Shown: one piece after another, positions 1 through 5,508 of the stretch
Layout of the letters: every line of letters starts with the position of its first letter
Position numbering within the stretch: position 1 is the first letter of the stretch
Source: JALQTD01 sp965657495
GTDB taxonomy: Bacteria > Bacteroidota > Bacteroidia > Flavobacteriales_D > Sanyastnellaceae
Reading direction: 5' to 3'
Length of the DNA stretch: 5,508 bases
Assembly (NCBI GenBank): GCA_965657495.1
Contig: CBFHPD010000135.1
Coordinates: 1-5,508 of the forward strand
Notes under the pieces: generated by a model
What the model saw: the letters and a program-made list of their open reading frames with translations, nothing else
Told to the model about the DNA's origin: nothing
Databases searched by the model: none
Translations under genes and position numbers: made by a program

Positions 1-1263
1 CACCAGCGAGGCGTGCCCGGCGCCCTTTACATCGGCACCACCCGTACGGTGTACTACACCGACGACAGCTTGGACGATTGGGTCTTGTACGCGACCGATT
101 TGCCTGCCTCCACCGCCGCGGTGTTCTTGCAACCGAATTACTGCGGGGGCACCATCCGTGCGGCGGGCAACCGCAGCGTGCACGAAGCCCCATTCTACGC
201 GCCGTCCGCCGTGCAGGCTGGGTTCATGGCGTCCCGACTTGAGGTGAACCTCGCGAGCCCGTGCGACCTCGAGCCCGTGCGGTTTGCGGACGTTTCGGTG
301 GCTCCATGCGAGGGCACGACGTACGCGTGGTCCTTCCCCGGTGGCCTGCCGGCCACGGCGGACACTCCGGAAGTCGAGGTGCTGTACGAGGCGCTCGGGA
401 GCTACGATGTGTCGCTGACGGTGACCGATTCGGCAGGCAACAGCAACACGTGGACGTGGCCGAACATGATCGACGTGGTCGATGCGCCGGTCGTGCAAGG
501 CAGCCTCGAGGAGGACTTCGATGGCGCGCAATTCCCGCCGGAGCATTGGCGGATGGACGTGCCGGGCCACGCGTGGGAGCACGCATATGATTTGAATGAC
601 GCGACGAACGGAGTGGCCCAGTTCCCGAATTACTGGGTGGACACGCAAGGGGCGGAGGACCTGCTCATCACGCCGGGCTTCGATCCTACGGGCATGGAAG
701 TGGTTCGCTTTGATGTGGCCCACCGCCAGTACGCATCGTACGTGGACGGGTTGGAGGTGTGGGCGAAGCCGGCGGGGGCGACGAGCTGGTTGCCGCTGTG
801 GTCGGCTTATGGCGCGGACTTGTCGGTGCCGGATTGCTACACGTGGTTTTGGTACGACACGGGTGGGGAGACGGTGTGGGCGACGGTGGAGGTGCCGTTG
901 CCGGAGGGGCTGACGGGCGGCGGCGTGAGCTGCCTCGAGGTGGCCTTCGTGAACGTGGGCGGGTATGGGAACCACATTTGGTTGGACAACGTGTTCGTCG
1001 GGCCGCTGGTGCCGGATGCGGTGGGGGAGGTGGAGCGTCCGGAGGTGAGGCTCGCGCCAAACCCCGCCACCACCGAGGTCCTCTGCTTCATCCCCGAATC
1101 TCTGCTCGGCGCGGCCTACACGCTCCGGGACCTGACGGGCCGTGCCGTCCGCACCGGTCGCTGGGCTTCCGAGCGCACGCCGCTCGCCCTCAACGGCCTT
1201 TCGTCCGGGCTTTACGTCCTGACCACGGAAGGCGGCAGCACCCAACGCCTCGTCATCCGATGA
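1..1263 (+). CDS. C-terminal part of a secreted T9SS-sorted beta-propeller/PKD/jelly-roll protein (5' partial)
   Basis: The reading frame is open to the window edge, so the start lies upstream; the GTG at 13 is unlikely to be the real start. 420 residues are visible. Residues 8-65 read like the last blade of the BNR/VPS10-type propeller found in Bacteroidota surface proteins (LYIGT..VYYTDD...W, then a degenerate TIRAAGNRSVHEAPFY that normally reads LRAATYGRGVWE). About 78-160 is a PKD domain (YAWSFPGG, then GSYDVSLTVTDSAGN). About 170-335 is a jelly-roll, choice-of-anchor-J-like module (EEDFDG..FPPEHWR, ending HIWLDNVFV). About 347-420 is a type IX sorting domain (LAPNPATTEV, LRDLTGRAVR, LSSGLYVLTTEGG, final RLVIR). 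The T9SS family role is export across the outer membrane and surface attachment or release after removal of this tail. A catalytic domain, if any, would lie upstream, so substrate is unknown. Its stop overlaps the selU start. Confidence 0.88.
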   Translation, partial: HQRGVPGALYIGTTRTVYYTDDSLDDWVLYATDLPASTAAVFLQPNYCGGTIRAAGNRSVHEAPFYAPSAVQAGFMASRLEVNLASPCDLEPVRFADVSVAPCEGTTYAWSFPGGLPATADTPEVEVLYEALGSYDVSLTVTDSAGNSNTWTWPNMIDVVDAPVVQGSLEEDFDGAQFPPEHWRMDVPGHAWEHAYDLNDATNGVAQFPNYWVDTQGAEDLLITPGFDPTGMEVVRFDVAHRQYASYVDGLEVWAKPAGATSWLPLWSAYGADLSVPDCYTWFWYDTGGETVWATVEVPLPEGLTGGGVSCLEVAFVNVGGYGNHIWLDNVFVGPLVPDAVGEVERPEVRLAPNPATTEVLCFIPESLLGAAYTLRDLTGRAVRTGRWASERTPLALNGLSSGLYVLTTEGGSTQRLVIR

Positions 1264-2309
1264 AGGTAACGGGCGTCCCGGATGCCTCCCGCATCCCGGC
1301 GGTCGACCCCGGCCCCGCGCTGCTGGACGGCACGCACACCGTAATCGACACGCGCTCTCCCGCCGAATTCGCAGCGGGCCACATCCCCGGTGCCCACTCG
1401 GTCCCCCTCTTCGACGACGACGAGCGCGCCGTCATCGGCACCCTCTATAAAAAGGAAGGCCAACAAGCCGCTATCGCCCAAGGCCTTCAAGCCGTGAACC
1501 CCAAGCTCACCGCCCTCATCGAGGCGGCCCAAGCCCTCCACGACGGCCGGCCTCTCCTCGTGCACTGCTGGCGCGGCGGCATGCGTTCGGCCTCTTTGGC
1601 CTGGCTCTTCGCGGAAGCCGGCCTCCCCGTGCAGCGCTTGACCGGGGGCTACAAAGCGTACCGCGCCTGGGCCCGCGCGGAACTCGCGGCTCCCCGCCCG
1701 TACGTCATCCTCGGAGGCATGACCGGGGTCGGCAAGACCGCCCTGCTTGAAGCGTTGGCGGCCCGTGGCGAGGCCGTGCTGGACCTCGAGGGACTTGCCC
1801 AGCACATGGGGTCGGCGTTTGGCAACCTCAACGAACACGCTCAGCCCAGCTCCGAGCAGTTCAGCAACGACTGCCACGCCACCCTCCACGCACTCGAGCG
1901 CGCCCCCCGCATCTGGGTCGAAGACGAAAGCCGCCAGGTCGGCCGCGTGCACCTGCCCGAAGTGCTGCACGAACGCCTGCGCCACGCGCCCTACCTCGAT
2001 ATCCTGCGCACCGATGCCGAGCGGATCGACCACTTATGTGACGTGTATGGAAGTGCCGAGCCCGAAGCGCTCAAGGCCGCTTTCACCCGCATCGGCCCCA
2101 AGCTCGGCGGGCAGCACGTGCAGGCCGCCCACCAAGCGCTCGACGCCGGAGATTTGCGCACCGCTGCTGCCATTGGCCTGCAGTATTACGATAAGCTTTA
2201 CCGGCACACGCAACAGCGGTACAAGCGCAGGCAAACAGCAACCTTTGACGCCTCGCATGCCACGCCCACGCAGGCTGCCGAGCAACTCGCACTTTTGAAC
2301 TTCGTTTGA
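1260..2309 (+). CDS. selU: tRNA 2-selenouridine synthase (SelU/MnmH)
   Basis: 349 residues, close to the 364 of the E. coli enzyme. It replaces sulfur by selenium in 2-thiouridine at tRNA wobble position 34, using selenophosphate and, in studied members, a geranylated intermediate. Residues about 15-140 form a rhodanese domain: IDTRSPAEFAAGHIPGA at 29-45 and the active loop HCWRGGMRS at 102-110, with catalytic Cys103 (TGC at 1566) and the Trp-Arg-Gly-Gly signature of this family. Residues 147 onward form a P-loop domain: GMTGVGKT at 153-160, then LNEHAQPSSEQF and EDESRQVGRVHLP, all typical of MnmH. The ATG at 1260 overlaps the upstream TGA as ATGA. The frame stays open further 5', but that stretch is only an alternative frame of the upstream gene. 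The last base of the stop is the first base of the selD ATG, so the two are probably translationally coupled. SelD supplies its co-substrate. Confidence 0.95.
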   Translation: MKVTGVPDASRIPAVDPGPALLDGTHTVIDTRSPAEFAAGHIPGAHSVPLFDDDERAVIGTLYKKEGQQAAIAQGLQAVNPKLTALIEAAQALHDGRPLLVHCWRGGMRSASLAWLFAEAGLPVQRLTGGYKAYRAWARAELAAPRPYVILGGMTGVGKTALLEALAARGEAVLDLEGLAQHMGSAFGNLNEHAQPSSEQFSNDCHATLHALERAPRIWVEDESRQVGRVHLPEVLHERLRHAPYLDILRTDAERIDHLCDVYGSAEPEALKAAFTRIGPKLGGQHVQAAHQALDAGDLRTAAAIGLQYYDKLYRHTQQRYKRRQTATFDASHATPTQAAEQLALLNFV

Positions 2310-3352
2310 TGGAACCCATTCGCTTGACCCAATTTTCGCACGGAGCCGGATGCGGCTGCAAACTGAGCCCTGCCGTGCTGCACGAAATCCTCAGCGGGGT
2401 GGACCGCAGCGAGCAGTTTCCGAACCTCATCATCGGCAACGACACGAAGGACGATGCGGCGGTGGTGGACCTCGGCGATGGCACGGGCATCATTTCGACG
2501 ACCGATTTTTTCATGCCGATTGTGGACGATCCGCGGACGTTTGGGCGCATTGCGGCGGCGAACGCCATCAGCGACATTTACGCAATGGGCGGTACGCCGC
2601 TCATGGCCATTGCCATCCTGGGCTGGCCGCTCGGGAAGATTCCGGAAGCGGTGGCGAGCCAGGTCGTGGACGGTGGACGGAGCATCTGTTCGGAGGCGGG
2701 GATTCCGTTGGCGGGGGGGCACAGCATCGACAGCCCTGAGCCGATTTTTGGCCTGGCGGTCACGGGGCGCGTGTCGCTCGATCGGCTGAAGGCGAATGCG
2801 GCGGGGCAGGCGGGCGATCGGCTCTACTTGACGAAGCCGTTGGGGGTGGGCATGTTGACCACGGCGGAGAAGAAGGGCCTAGTGCGGTCTGAGGATTTGG
2901 CCTTGGCGGTCGATTCCATGCAGCGTCTAAACCAAATCGGAGCCCAGCTCAGCGCCCTCACCGGCGTCCACGCCATCACCGACGTCACCGGCTTCGGCCT
3001 CCTCGGTCACCTCCTGGAACTCGCGGAAGGCGCCGGCCTCAGCGCCACCCTCGACCTCACGCGCGTCCCGCTCCTCATCGGTGACCGCCTGCGCCAGTAC
3101 CATGCCCAAGGCGCCGTCCCCGGCGGTGCGCGCCGCAACTGGGCGAGCTACGGAGACCGCGTGAGCCCCGTCGAGGGCTTCGACCGCGACATCCTCTGCG
3201 ACCCCCAAACCTCCGGCGGCCTCCTTCTTTCCGTGGCCGAATCGGCTTGCGAGTCGGTGGAGCGAACCTTGCGGGATATGGGCTGCCCTGCCCAAAGCAT
3301 CGGGGAACTTCGGCCACTTGGCGCGTACCCCGTTATTGAGATCCGGTCATAA
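2309..3352 (+). CDS. selD: Selenide, water dikinase (selenophosphate synthase), Cys form
   Basis: 347 residues, the same length as E. coli SelD. It makes selenophosphate, AMP and phosphate from selenide, ATP and water in the cytoplasm. The N-terminal segment IRLTQFSHGAGCGCKLSP (4-21) is the flexible catalytic loop. Cys15 (TGC at 2351) and Lys18 match E. coli Cys17 and Lys20, so no selenocysteine insertion is needed. GNDTKDDAAVV at 43-53 supplies the metal- and ATP-binding aspartates (Asp49 equals E. coli Asp51). Later conserved blocks include AMGGTPLMA, GGHSIDSPEP, TKPLGVGML, ITDVTGFGLLGH and CDPQTSGGLL. I chose the ATG at 2309, which overlaps the selU TGA by one base and gives the normal family N-terminus; a TTG at 2306 would add one residue. 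A hairpin terminator follows the stop directly. Synonymous codon choice flips sharply near 2925, although the protein is intact across it. Confidence 0.97.
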   Translation: MEPIRLTQFSHGAGCGCKLSPAVLHEILSGVDRSEQFPNLIIGNDTKDDAAVVDLGDGTGIISTTDFFMPIVDDPRTFGRIAAANAISDIYAMGGTPLMAIAILGWPLGKIPEAVASQVVDGGRSICSEAGIPLAGGHSIDSPEPIFGLAVTGRVSLDRLKANAAGQAGDRLYLTKPLGVGMLTTAEKKGLVRSEDLALAVDSMQRLNQIGAQLSALTGVHAITDVTGFGLLGHLLELAEGAGLSATLDLTRVPLLIGDRLRQYHAQGAVPGGARRNWASYGDRVSPVEGFDRDILCDPQTSGGLLLSVAESACESVERTLRDMGCPAQSIGELRPLGAYPVIEIRS

Positions 3353-3390
3353 AAAATGCCGGACCGCACAAGGCGATCCGGCATCGTTTC
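3351..3390. terminator. Convergent intrinsic terminator between selD and rhodopsin genes
   Basis: An 8-bp perfect stem, ATGCCGGA at 3356-3363 with TCCGGCAT at 3377-3384, continues inward past one C/A mismatch into a 3-bp GC stem (3365-3367 with 3373-3375) closing a 5-base loop. The plus strand has A6 immediately before the stem (3351-3356), so the minus-strand transcript ends in a stem followed by U6, a textbook intrinsic terminator for the rhodopsin gene. For selD the same hairpin starts just after the stop but is followed only by CGTTTC, so termination is probably weaker in that direction. The whole 51-base gap between the two converging genes is taken up by this element. Confidence 0.85.
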
Positions 3391-3403
3391 AAAATCCAGC
3401 GGT

Positions 3404-4150
3404 TTACGACTTGCTCGTAGCGAGCGAGTAAATGACCAAGCCGAATCCAATCTTGTTCACAGCATCACCGATGTTGTAGACGATGTCCATCCATGCAGTT
3501 GCAGCCGTAGCGTCTTCTACAAGCACCATTCCGAAGAGGCCACCGGGTGTTCCGAGGATGTAGCCCAGCGGGTAAATGGCCCAACCCACGAGGACGAACC
3601 AGGCGAGTACCTTGGTGGCCTTCAATACGTCAGGTCCAGCCTTTTCAGCGAGTTTCCGCACTTCACCGGCCCAAATGAGGTAGACGATGTAGAAGTAAGC
3701 CGCTCCTGAAATGACACCCCACATGACGCTTGATTCACGCTGAATGGCTTCCCCGAAGTAACCCGTAACCAACATCACTACAGATGCCGCGATGAGCTTC
3801 CAAAGCAAGGACATCTTCGCGCCGGCTTTCTTCGTGATCAGGTAGAACTCCACGCACATCAACGGCACCGTAAGCGTCCAGTCCACGTAGCGGAAGAACG
3901 TGGGGCTTTCGCCCGTTTCCAATTGGTACCCGCGCATGTAGTAGTAGTGCACGAATGCGATGAAGGTAATCAACCCCGAAACCAACAAGCTCGTCCGCCA
4001 CTTGGCGTCCACGTTCCAGGTTTCGAAAAAGAAGAACACGGAGGCGGCCATCATGGCCATGGTTCCGATGAAAAAGGTAAAGGCCGTGATGGTCTGGATG
4101 TCAGAAGCATCCGAGAAGTTGACCATCGAATCAATGAGAATTGCGCTCAT
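3404..4150 (-). CDS. Proteorhodopsin-type light-driven proton pump
   Basis: 248 residues with seven predicted membrane helices; an inner-membrane retinal protein that pumps protons outward in light. Helix 3 has RYVDWTLTVPLMCVEF (87-102), the D-T-E pump motif: Asp90 proton acceptor, Thr94, Glu101 proton donor (D97, T101, E108 of green proteorhodopsin). Lys233 in helix 7 (NIGDAVNKIGFGL) binds retinal as a Schiff base; Asp229 and His68 (HYYYMRG) complete the counterion set. Met98 is at colour-tuning position 105, where Leu or Met gives green and Gln gives blue absorption; Met is usual in marine Flavobacteriia. Gly145 aligns with Phe152 of green proteorhodopsin and so with the antenna-window Gly156 of xanthorhodopsin. 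The N-terminus is short, with no clear cleavable signal peptide. The start ATG follows a G-free A/C leader without Shine-Dalgarno sequence. It is about 50% GC against over 60% nearby. No retinal or carotenoid synthesis gene is in view. Confidence 0.97.
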   Translation of the reverse strand: MSAILIDSMVNFSDASDIQTITAFTFFIGTMAMMAASVFFFFETWNVDAKWRTSLLVSGLITFIAFVHYYYMRGYQLETGESPTFFRYVDWTLTVPLMCVEFYLITKKAGAKMSLLWKLIAASVVMLVTGYFGEAIQRESSVMWGVISGAAYFYIVYLIWAGEVRKLAEKAGPDVLKATKVLAWFVLVGWAIYPLGYILGTPGGLFGMVLVEDATAATAWMDIVYNIGDAVNKIGFGLVIYSLATSKS

Positions 4151-4170
4151 GTTAGTTGGTTTTGGTTTAA
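4151..4170 (-). promoter_or_regulatory. A/C-rich, G-free 5' leader of the rhodopsin gene
   Basis: The 20 bases immediately before the ATG, read on the minus strand, contain only A, C and T and include AACCAAAACCAACTAAC. There is no Shine-Dalgarno motif. Unstructured A-rich leaders lacking a Shine-Dalgarno motif are common in front of strongly translated Bacteroidota genes, so this is probably the ribosome-loading region. I found no exact TAnnTTTG (the usual Bacteroidota -7 element) on the minus strand between 4151 and 4350, so I do not place a promoter. Confidence 0.45.
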
Positions 4171-4216
4171 ATCGTGTCTATGGGACACCACTAAAGAACA
4201 CCAACGCAAGAGAAAG

Positions 4217-4247
4217 GTTCACAACAATTGGGAACGAAGTTGTGAAC
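4217..4247. repeat. Perfect 9-bp inverted repeat upstream of the rhodopsin gene
   Basis: GTTCACAAC at 4217-4225 is exactly matched by its reverse complement GTTGTGAAC at 4239-4247, with a 13-base spacer. The half-site centres are 22 bp apart, close to two helical turns. It ends 66 bases before the rhodopsin start. It could be an operator for a dimeric or tetrameric regulator, or a hairpin in the 5' untranslated RNA. No T-run follows the repeat on either strand, so it does not look like a terminator. The rest of the 200-base gap (4151-4350) holds two small overlapping GC hairpins at 4275-4298 and an AT-rich stretch at 4321-4350, but no gene I can recognise. Confidence 0.6.
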
Positions 4248-4350
4248 AGGGGGCCAATTTGTTCATTGCGGCTTCGGGCTGTTTTGCCCGGTTTCCGGAG
4301 GATGCAGGAGTGGGATGTGTCTAATTTATTGTTTATAAGTCATTTATGGT

Positions 4351-4824
4351 TCACTGAACGGGGAAATGCACGGGGATTCGCTTTTCGGCCTCTCCGCGCG
4401 CGCGCACGCAAAACCAGTTAAAAGTCAAATAGGCGAGTCCGCTTGGGGCTTCAAATGCGACTTCGTAACGGGTTCCAGCGACCCGCCGTCCGGGCAATTC
4501 CGACCACTGCCATGCCTGATCGAGCCTTGCATTGGCGGGTACATACAGGGAGGCGCTGCCGGAGAGCAGGAGGTCCAATGCTGCGGTATCGCTTTCTAGG
4601 ATTAAAACGCCGTGGGCAAAGGAAACGCGCGGGGCGGGCAGGTCATTTCCGAGGGCCGTCGCTGCCATCTTGTCCTCGTGCTCCAGTTCGGCTTGGTAAT
4701 AGTCCTCCCGCACGAATTCGGCGTCGACGGAAAAACACGTGAAGCCCATGTACACCATCAGCCCGACCCAACCGATCAGTGCCAGCGCCAACCCGTGGCC
4801 CCAATTGAATTTCAGCTTGCTCAT
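4351..4824 (-). CDS. fixH: FixH/CcoH-family cbb3 oxidase assembly protein
   Basis: 157 residues from the ATG at 4824. The protein starts with a short cytoplasmic segment containing the FNWGHG motif, followed by one membrane helix at about 10-31 (LALALIGWVGLMVYMGFTCF). The family signature EDYYQAELEHEDKM follows at 40-53. The remainder is a beta-rich periplasmic domain (VSFAHGVLILES, SASLYVPANAR) ending in a FNWFCVRARGEAEKR strand. FixH proteins are needed for assembly or copper loading of cbb3-type cytochrome oxidase. The gene begins two bases after the CcoG stop, so the two are one transcription unit. A TTG at 4830 could also start it, overlapping CcoG, but the ATG is preferred. I see no intrinsic terminator after the stop, so read-through towards the rhodopsin gene, 200 bases on, is possible. 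Confidence 0.85.
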   Translation of the reverse strand: MSKLKFNWGHGLALALIGWVGLMVYMGFTCFSVDAEFVREDYYQAELEHEDKMAATALGNDLPAPRVSFAHGVLILESDTAALDLLLSGSASLYVPANARLDQAWQWSELPGRRVAGTRYEVAFEAPSGLAYLTFNWFCVRARGEAEKRIPVHFPVQ

Positions 4825-4826
4825 GT

Positions 4827-5508
4827 TCAATGTATCATGCCGGGAATGGGCCCGGGGAATTCGGTTTTGGCCTTTGCGATGACGCCGGTGGAATCGCTCA
4901 AAATCAGGTTGAACTTCGCCCGTTCCTCGCTCAGTCCGGACAAGGGCGTGCGCAGGAAAAATACGCCCTCGACCATTTCGCTTGCCGGCACAACCAACAC
5001 CTCATCGCCCACAAGTTCGAGCGTAAACCGCTCATCATCAGGGGTCAATGATACCCGCAGCGTGTCGTTCGATTTGTTCACCAGCGCAAAGCGGTAGAGG
5101 TTGGAAATGTTGCCGGCATCGTCGATTTGGTACATGCTGCCCGCGGTGCGGAACACGTTCATTTCGATGGAAGACCGGAAGAAGAGGAGCCCGTAGAAAA
5201 CGGTGGACAGCACGAACAGCACAGCGATGTACGCCTTCGCTCGGCCGGTCAGTGCGAACGGTTTCTTCTGTGCGATGGAGTTTTCGCTGGCGTAGCGGAT
5301 GAGGCCGCCGGGCATGGCGAGCTTTTCCATGATGCTGTCGCACGCGTCGATGCAGGCCGTGCAGTGGACGCATTCGAGCTGCACCCCGTTGCGGATGTCG
5401 ATGTTGGTAGGACAAACCTGTATGCACAGCCCACAATCCACGCAATCTCCTTGCGCCGCCAACTCCTCCTCCGTAGCCCCGCGCTTCCGGTGTCCCCGCG
5501 GCTCCCCG
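4827..5508 (-). CDS. ccoG: CcoG (FixG/RdxA) cbb3 oxidase accessory ferredoxin-type protein, C-terminal half (5' partial)
   Basis: The frame runs off the right edge of the window, so the true start is outside it; 226 residues are visible. They begin GEPRGHRKRG, the family's typical stretch before the iron-sulfur region. Two 4Fe-4S motifs follow: CVDCGLCIQVCP (Cys22, 25, 28, 32) and CVHCTACIDACD (Cys46, 49, 52, 56), joined by the conserved TNIDIRNGVQLE. GLIRYASEN is another family hallmark. One membrane helix lies at about 91-110, and the remaining roughly 115 residues form the Ig-like periplasmic domain (ISNLYRFALVNKSND, ending GPIPGMIH). CcoG proteins act in cbb3 oxidase biogenesis and have been linked to copper reduction for the haem-copper centre. 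The membrane-spanning N-terminal half should lie beyond the window. fixH follows after a two-base gap, and the ccoNOP structural genes would be expected further upstream of ccoG. Confidence 0.95.
   Translation of the reverse strand, partial: GEPRGHRKRGATEEELAAQGDCVDCGLCIQVCPTNIDIRNGVQLECVHCTACIDACDSIMEKLAMPGGLIRYASENSIAQKKPFALTGRAKAYIAVLFVLSTVFYGLLFFRSSIEMNVFRTAGSMYQIDDAGNISNLYRFALVNKSNDTLRVSLTPDDERFTLELVGDEVLVVPASEMVEGVFFLRTPLSGLSEERAKFNLILSDSTGVIAKAKTEFPGPIPGMIH

Noticed and set aside
759..1259. In-frame 5' extension of selU into the upstream gene
   Set aside because: The translated extension is low-complexity Gly/Arg/His-rich text from another frame of the jelly-roll and sorting domains. 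The ATG at 1260 gives the normal SelU N-terminus.
1212..2033. Long antisense open frame (273 codons) opposite the 5' part of selU
   Set aside because: It lies fully opposite a well-conserved enzyme gene in GC-rich DNA, where antisense stops are rare. Its translation shows no recognisable domain.
2351..2353. Selenocysteine (TGA) at the SelD active site
   Set aside because: The codon is TGC, an ordinary cysteine.
2083..2722. Antisense open frames across the selU/selD junction
   Set aside because: They oppose conserved coding sequence, including the SelD active-site loop, and their translations are Arg/Ala-rich without motifs.
4217..4247. CRP/FNR-type binding site
   Set aside because: The TCACA and TGTGA cores are in the opposite order to a CRP site (TGTGA-N6-TCACA) and are too far apart; FNR's TTGAT-N4-ATCAA is absent.
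4275..4298. Small GC hairpins (CGGGC/GCCCG and CCGG/CCGG) as a fixH terminator
   Set aside because: The stems are only 4-5 bp, share bases with each other and have no following T-run on the minus strand.
3923..4421. Plus-strand open frames over the rhodopsin 5' end and the gap
   Set aside because: They overlap the rhodopsin and fixH genes, have no family resemblance or convincing start region, and look like chance frames.

Overview
The window looks like chromosomal DNA from an aerobic, GC-rich, aquatic Bacteroidota bacterium. Three things support this: a type IX secretion (T9SS) sorting domain, a cbb3-oxidase assembly pair (CcoG then FixH) in the Bacteroidota style, and a flavobacterial-type proteorhodopsin with Met at the colour-tuning site. 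I cannot name a genus. Most of the DNA is roughly 60-70% GC, while the rhodopsin gene is near 50% (hand-sampled blocks).

Left half, plus strand. A tightly packed run holds the 3' end of a large secreted protein (end of a BNR/VPS10-type beta-propeller, PKD domain, lectin-like jelly roll, T9SS tail), then selU/mnmH, then selD. Both junctions are stop/start overlaps (ATGA, then TGATG). SelD makes selenophosphate and SelU uses it to turn 2-thiouridine into 2-selenouridine at the wobble base of certain tRNAs. SelD carries Cys, not Sec, and no selA, selB or selC is present here, so the visible selenium trait is tRNA modification only.

Middle. A strong hairpin with a T6 tract separates the converging selD and rhodopsin genes.

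Right half, minus strand. Reading leftwards from the right edge come the C-terminal half of CcoG (two 4Fe-4S motifs, one membrane helix, Ig-like tail), FixH two bases further on, a 200-base gap containing a perfect 9-bp inverted repeat, and a complete proton-pumping rhodopsin. The rhodopsin has all the pump residues (Asp90, Thr94, Glu101, Lys233, His68). It also has a small Gly145 where the classic green proteorhodopsin has Phe152, the position that opens a carotenoid-antenna window in xanthorhodopsin. Respiratory-oxidase assembly genes therefore sit directly upstream of a light-driven proton pump, both feeding the proton-motive force.

I see no CRISPR array, insertion sequence, tRNA or rRNA. 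I find no convincing case for an entirely new system. The best leads are the possible antenna-binding rhodopsin with its inverted-repeat leader, and the abrupt switches in synonymous codon use inside two plus-strand genes.
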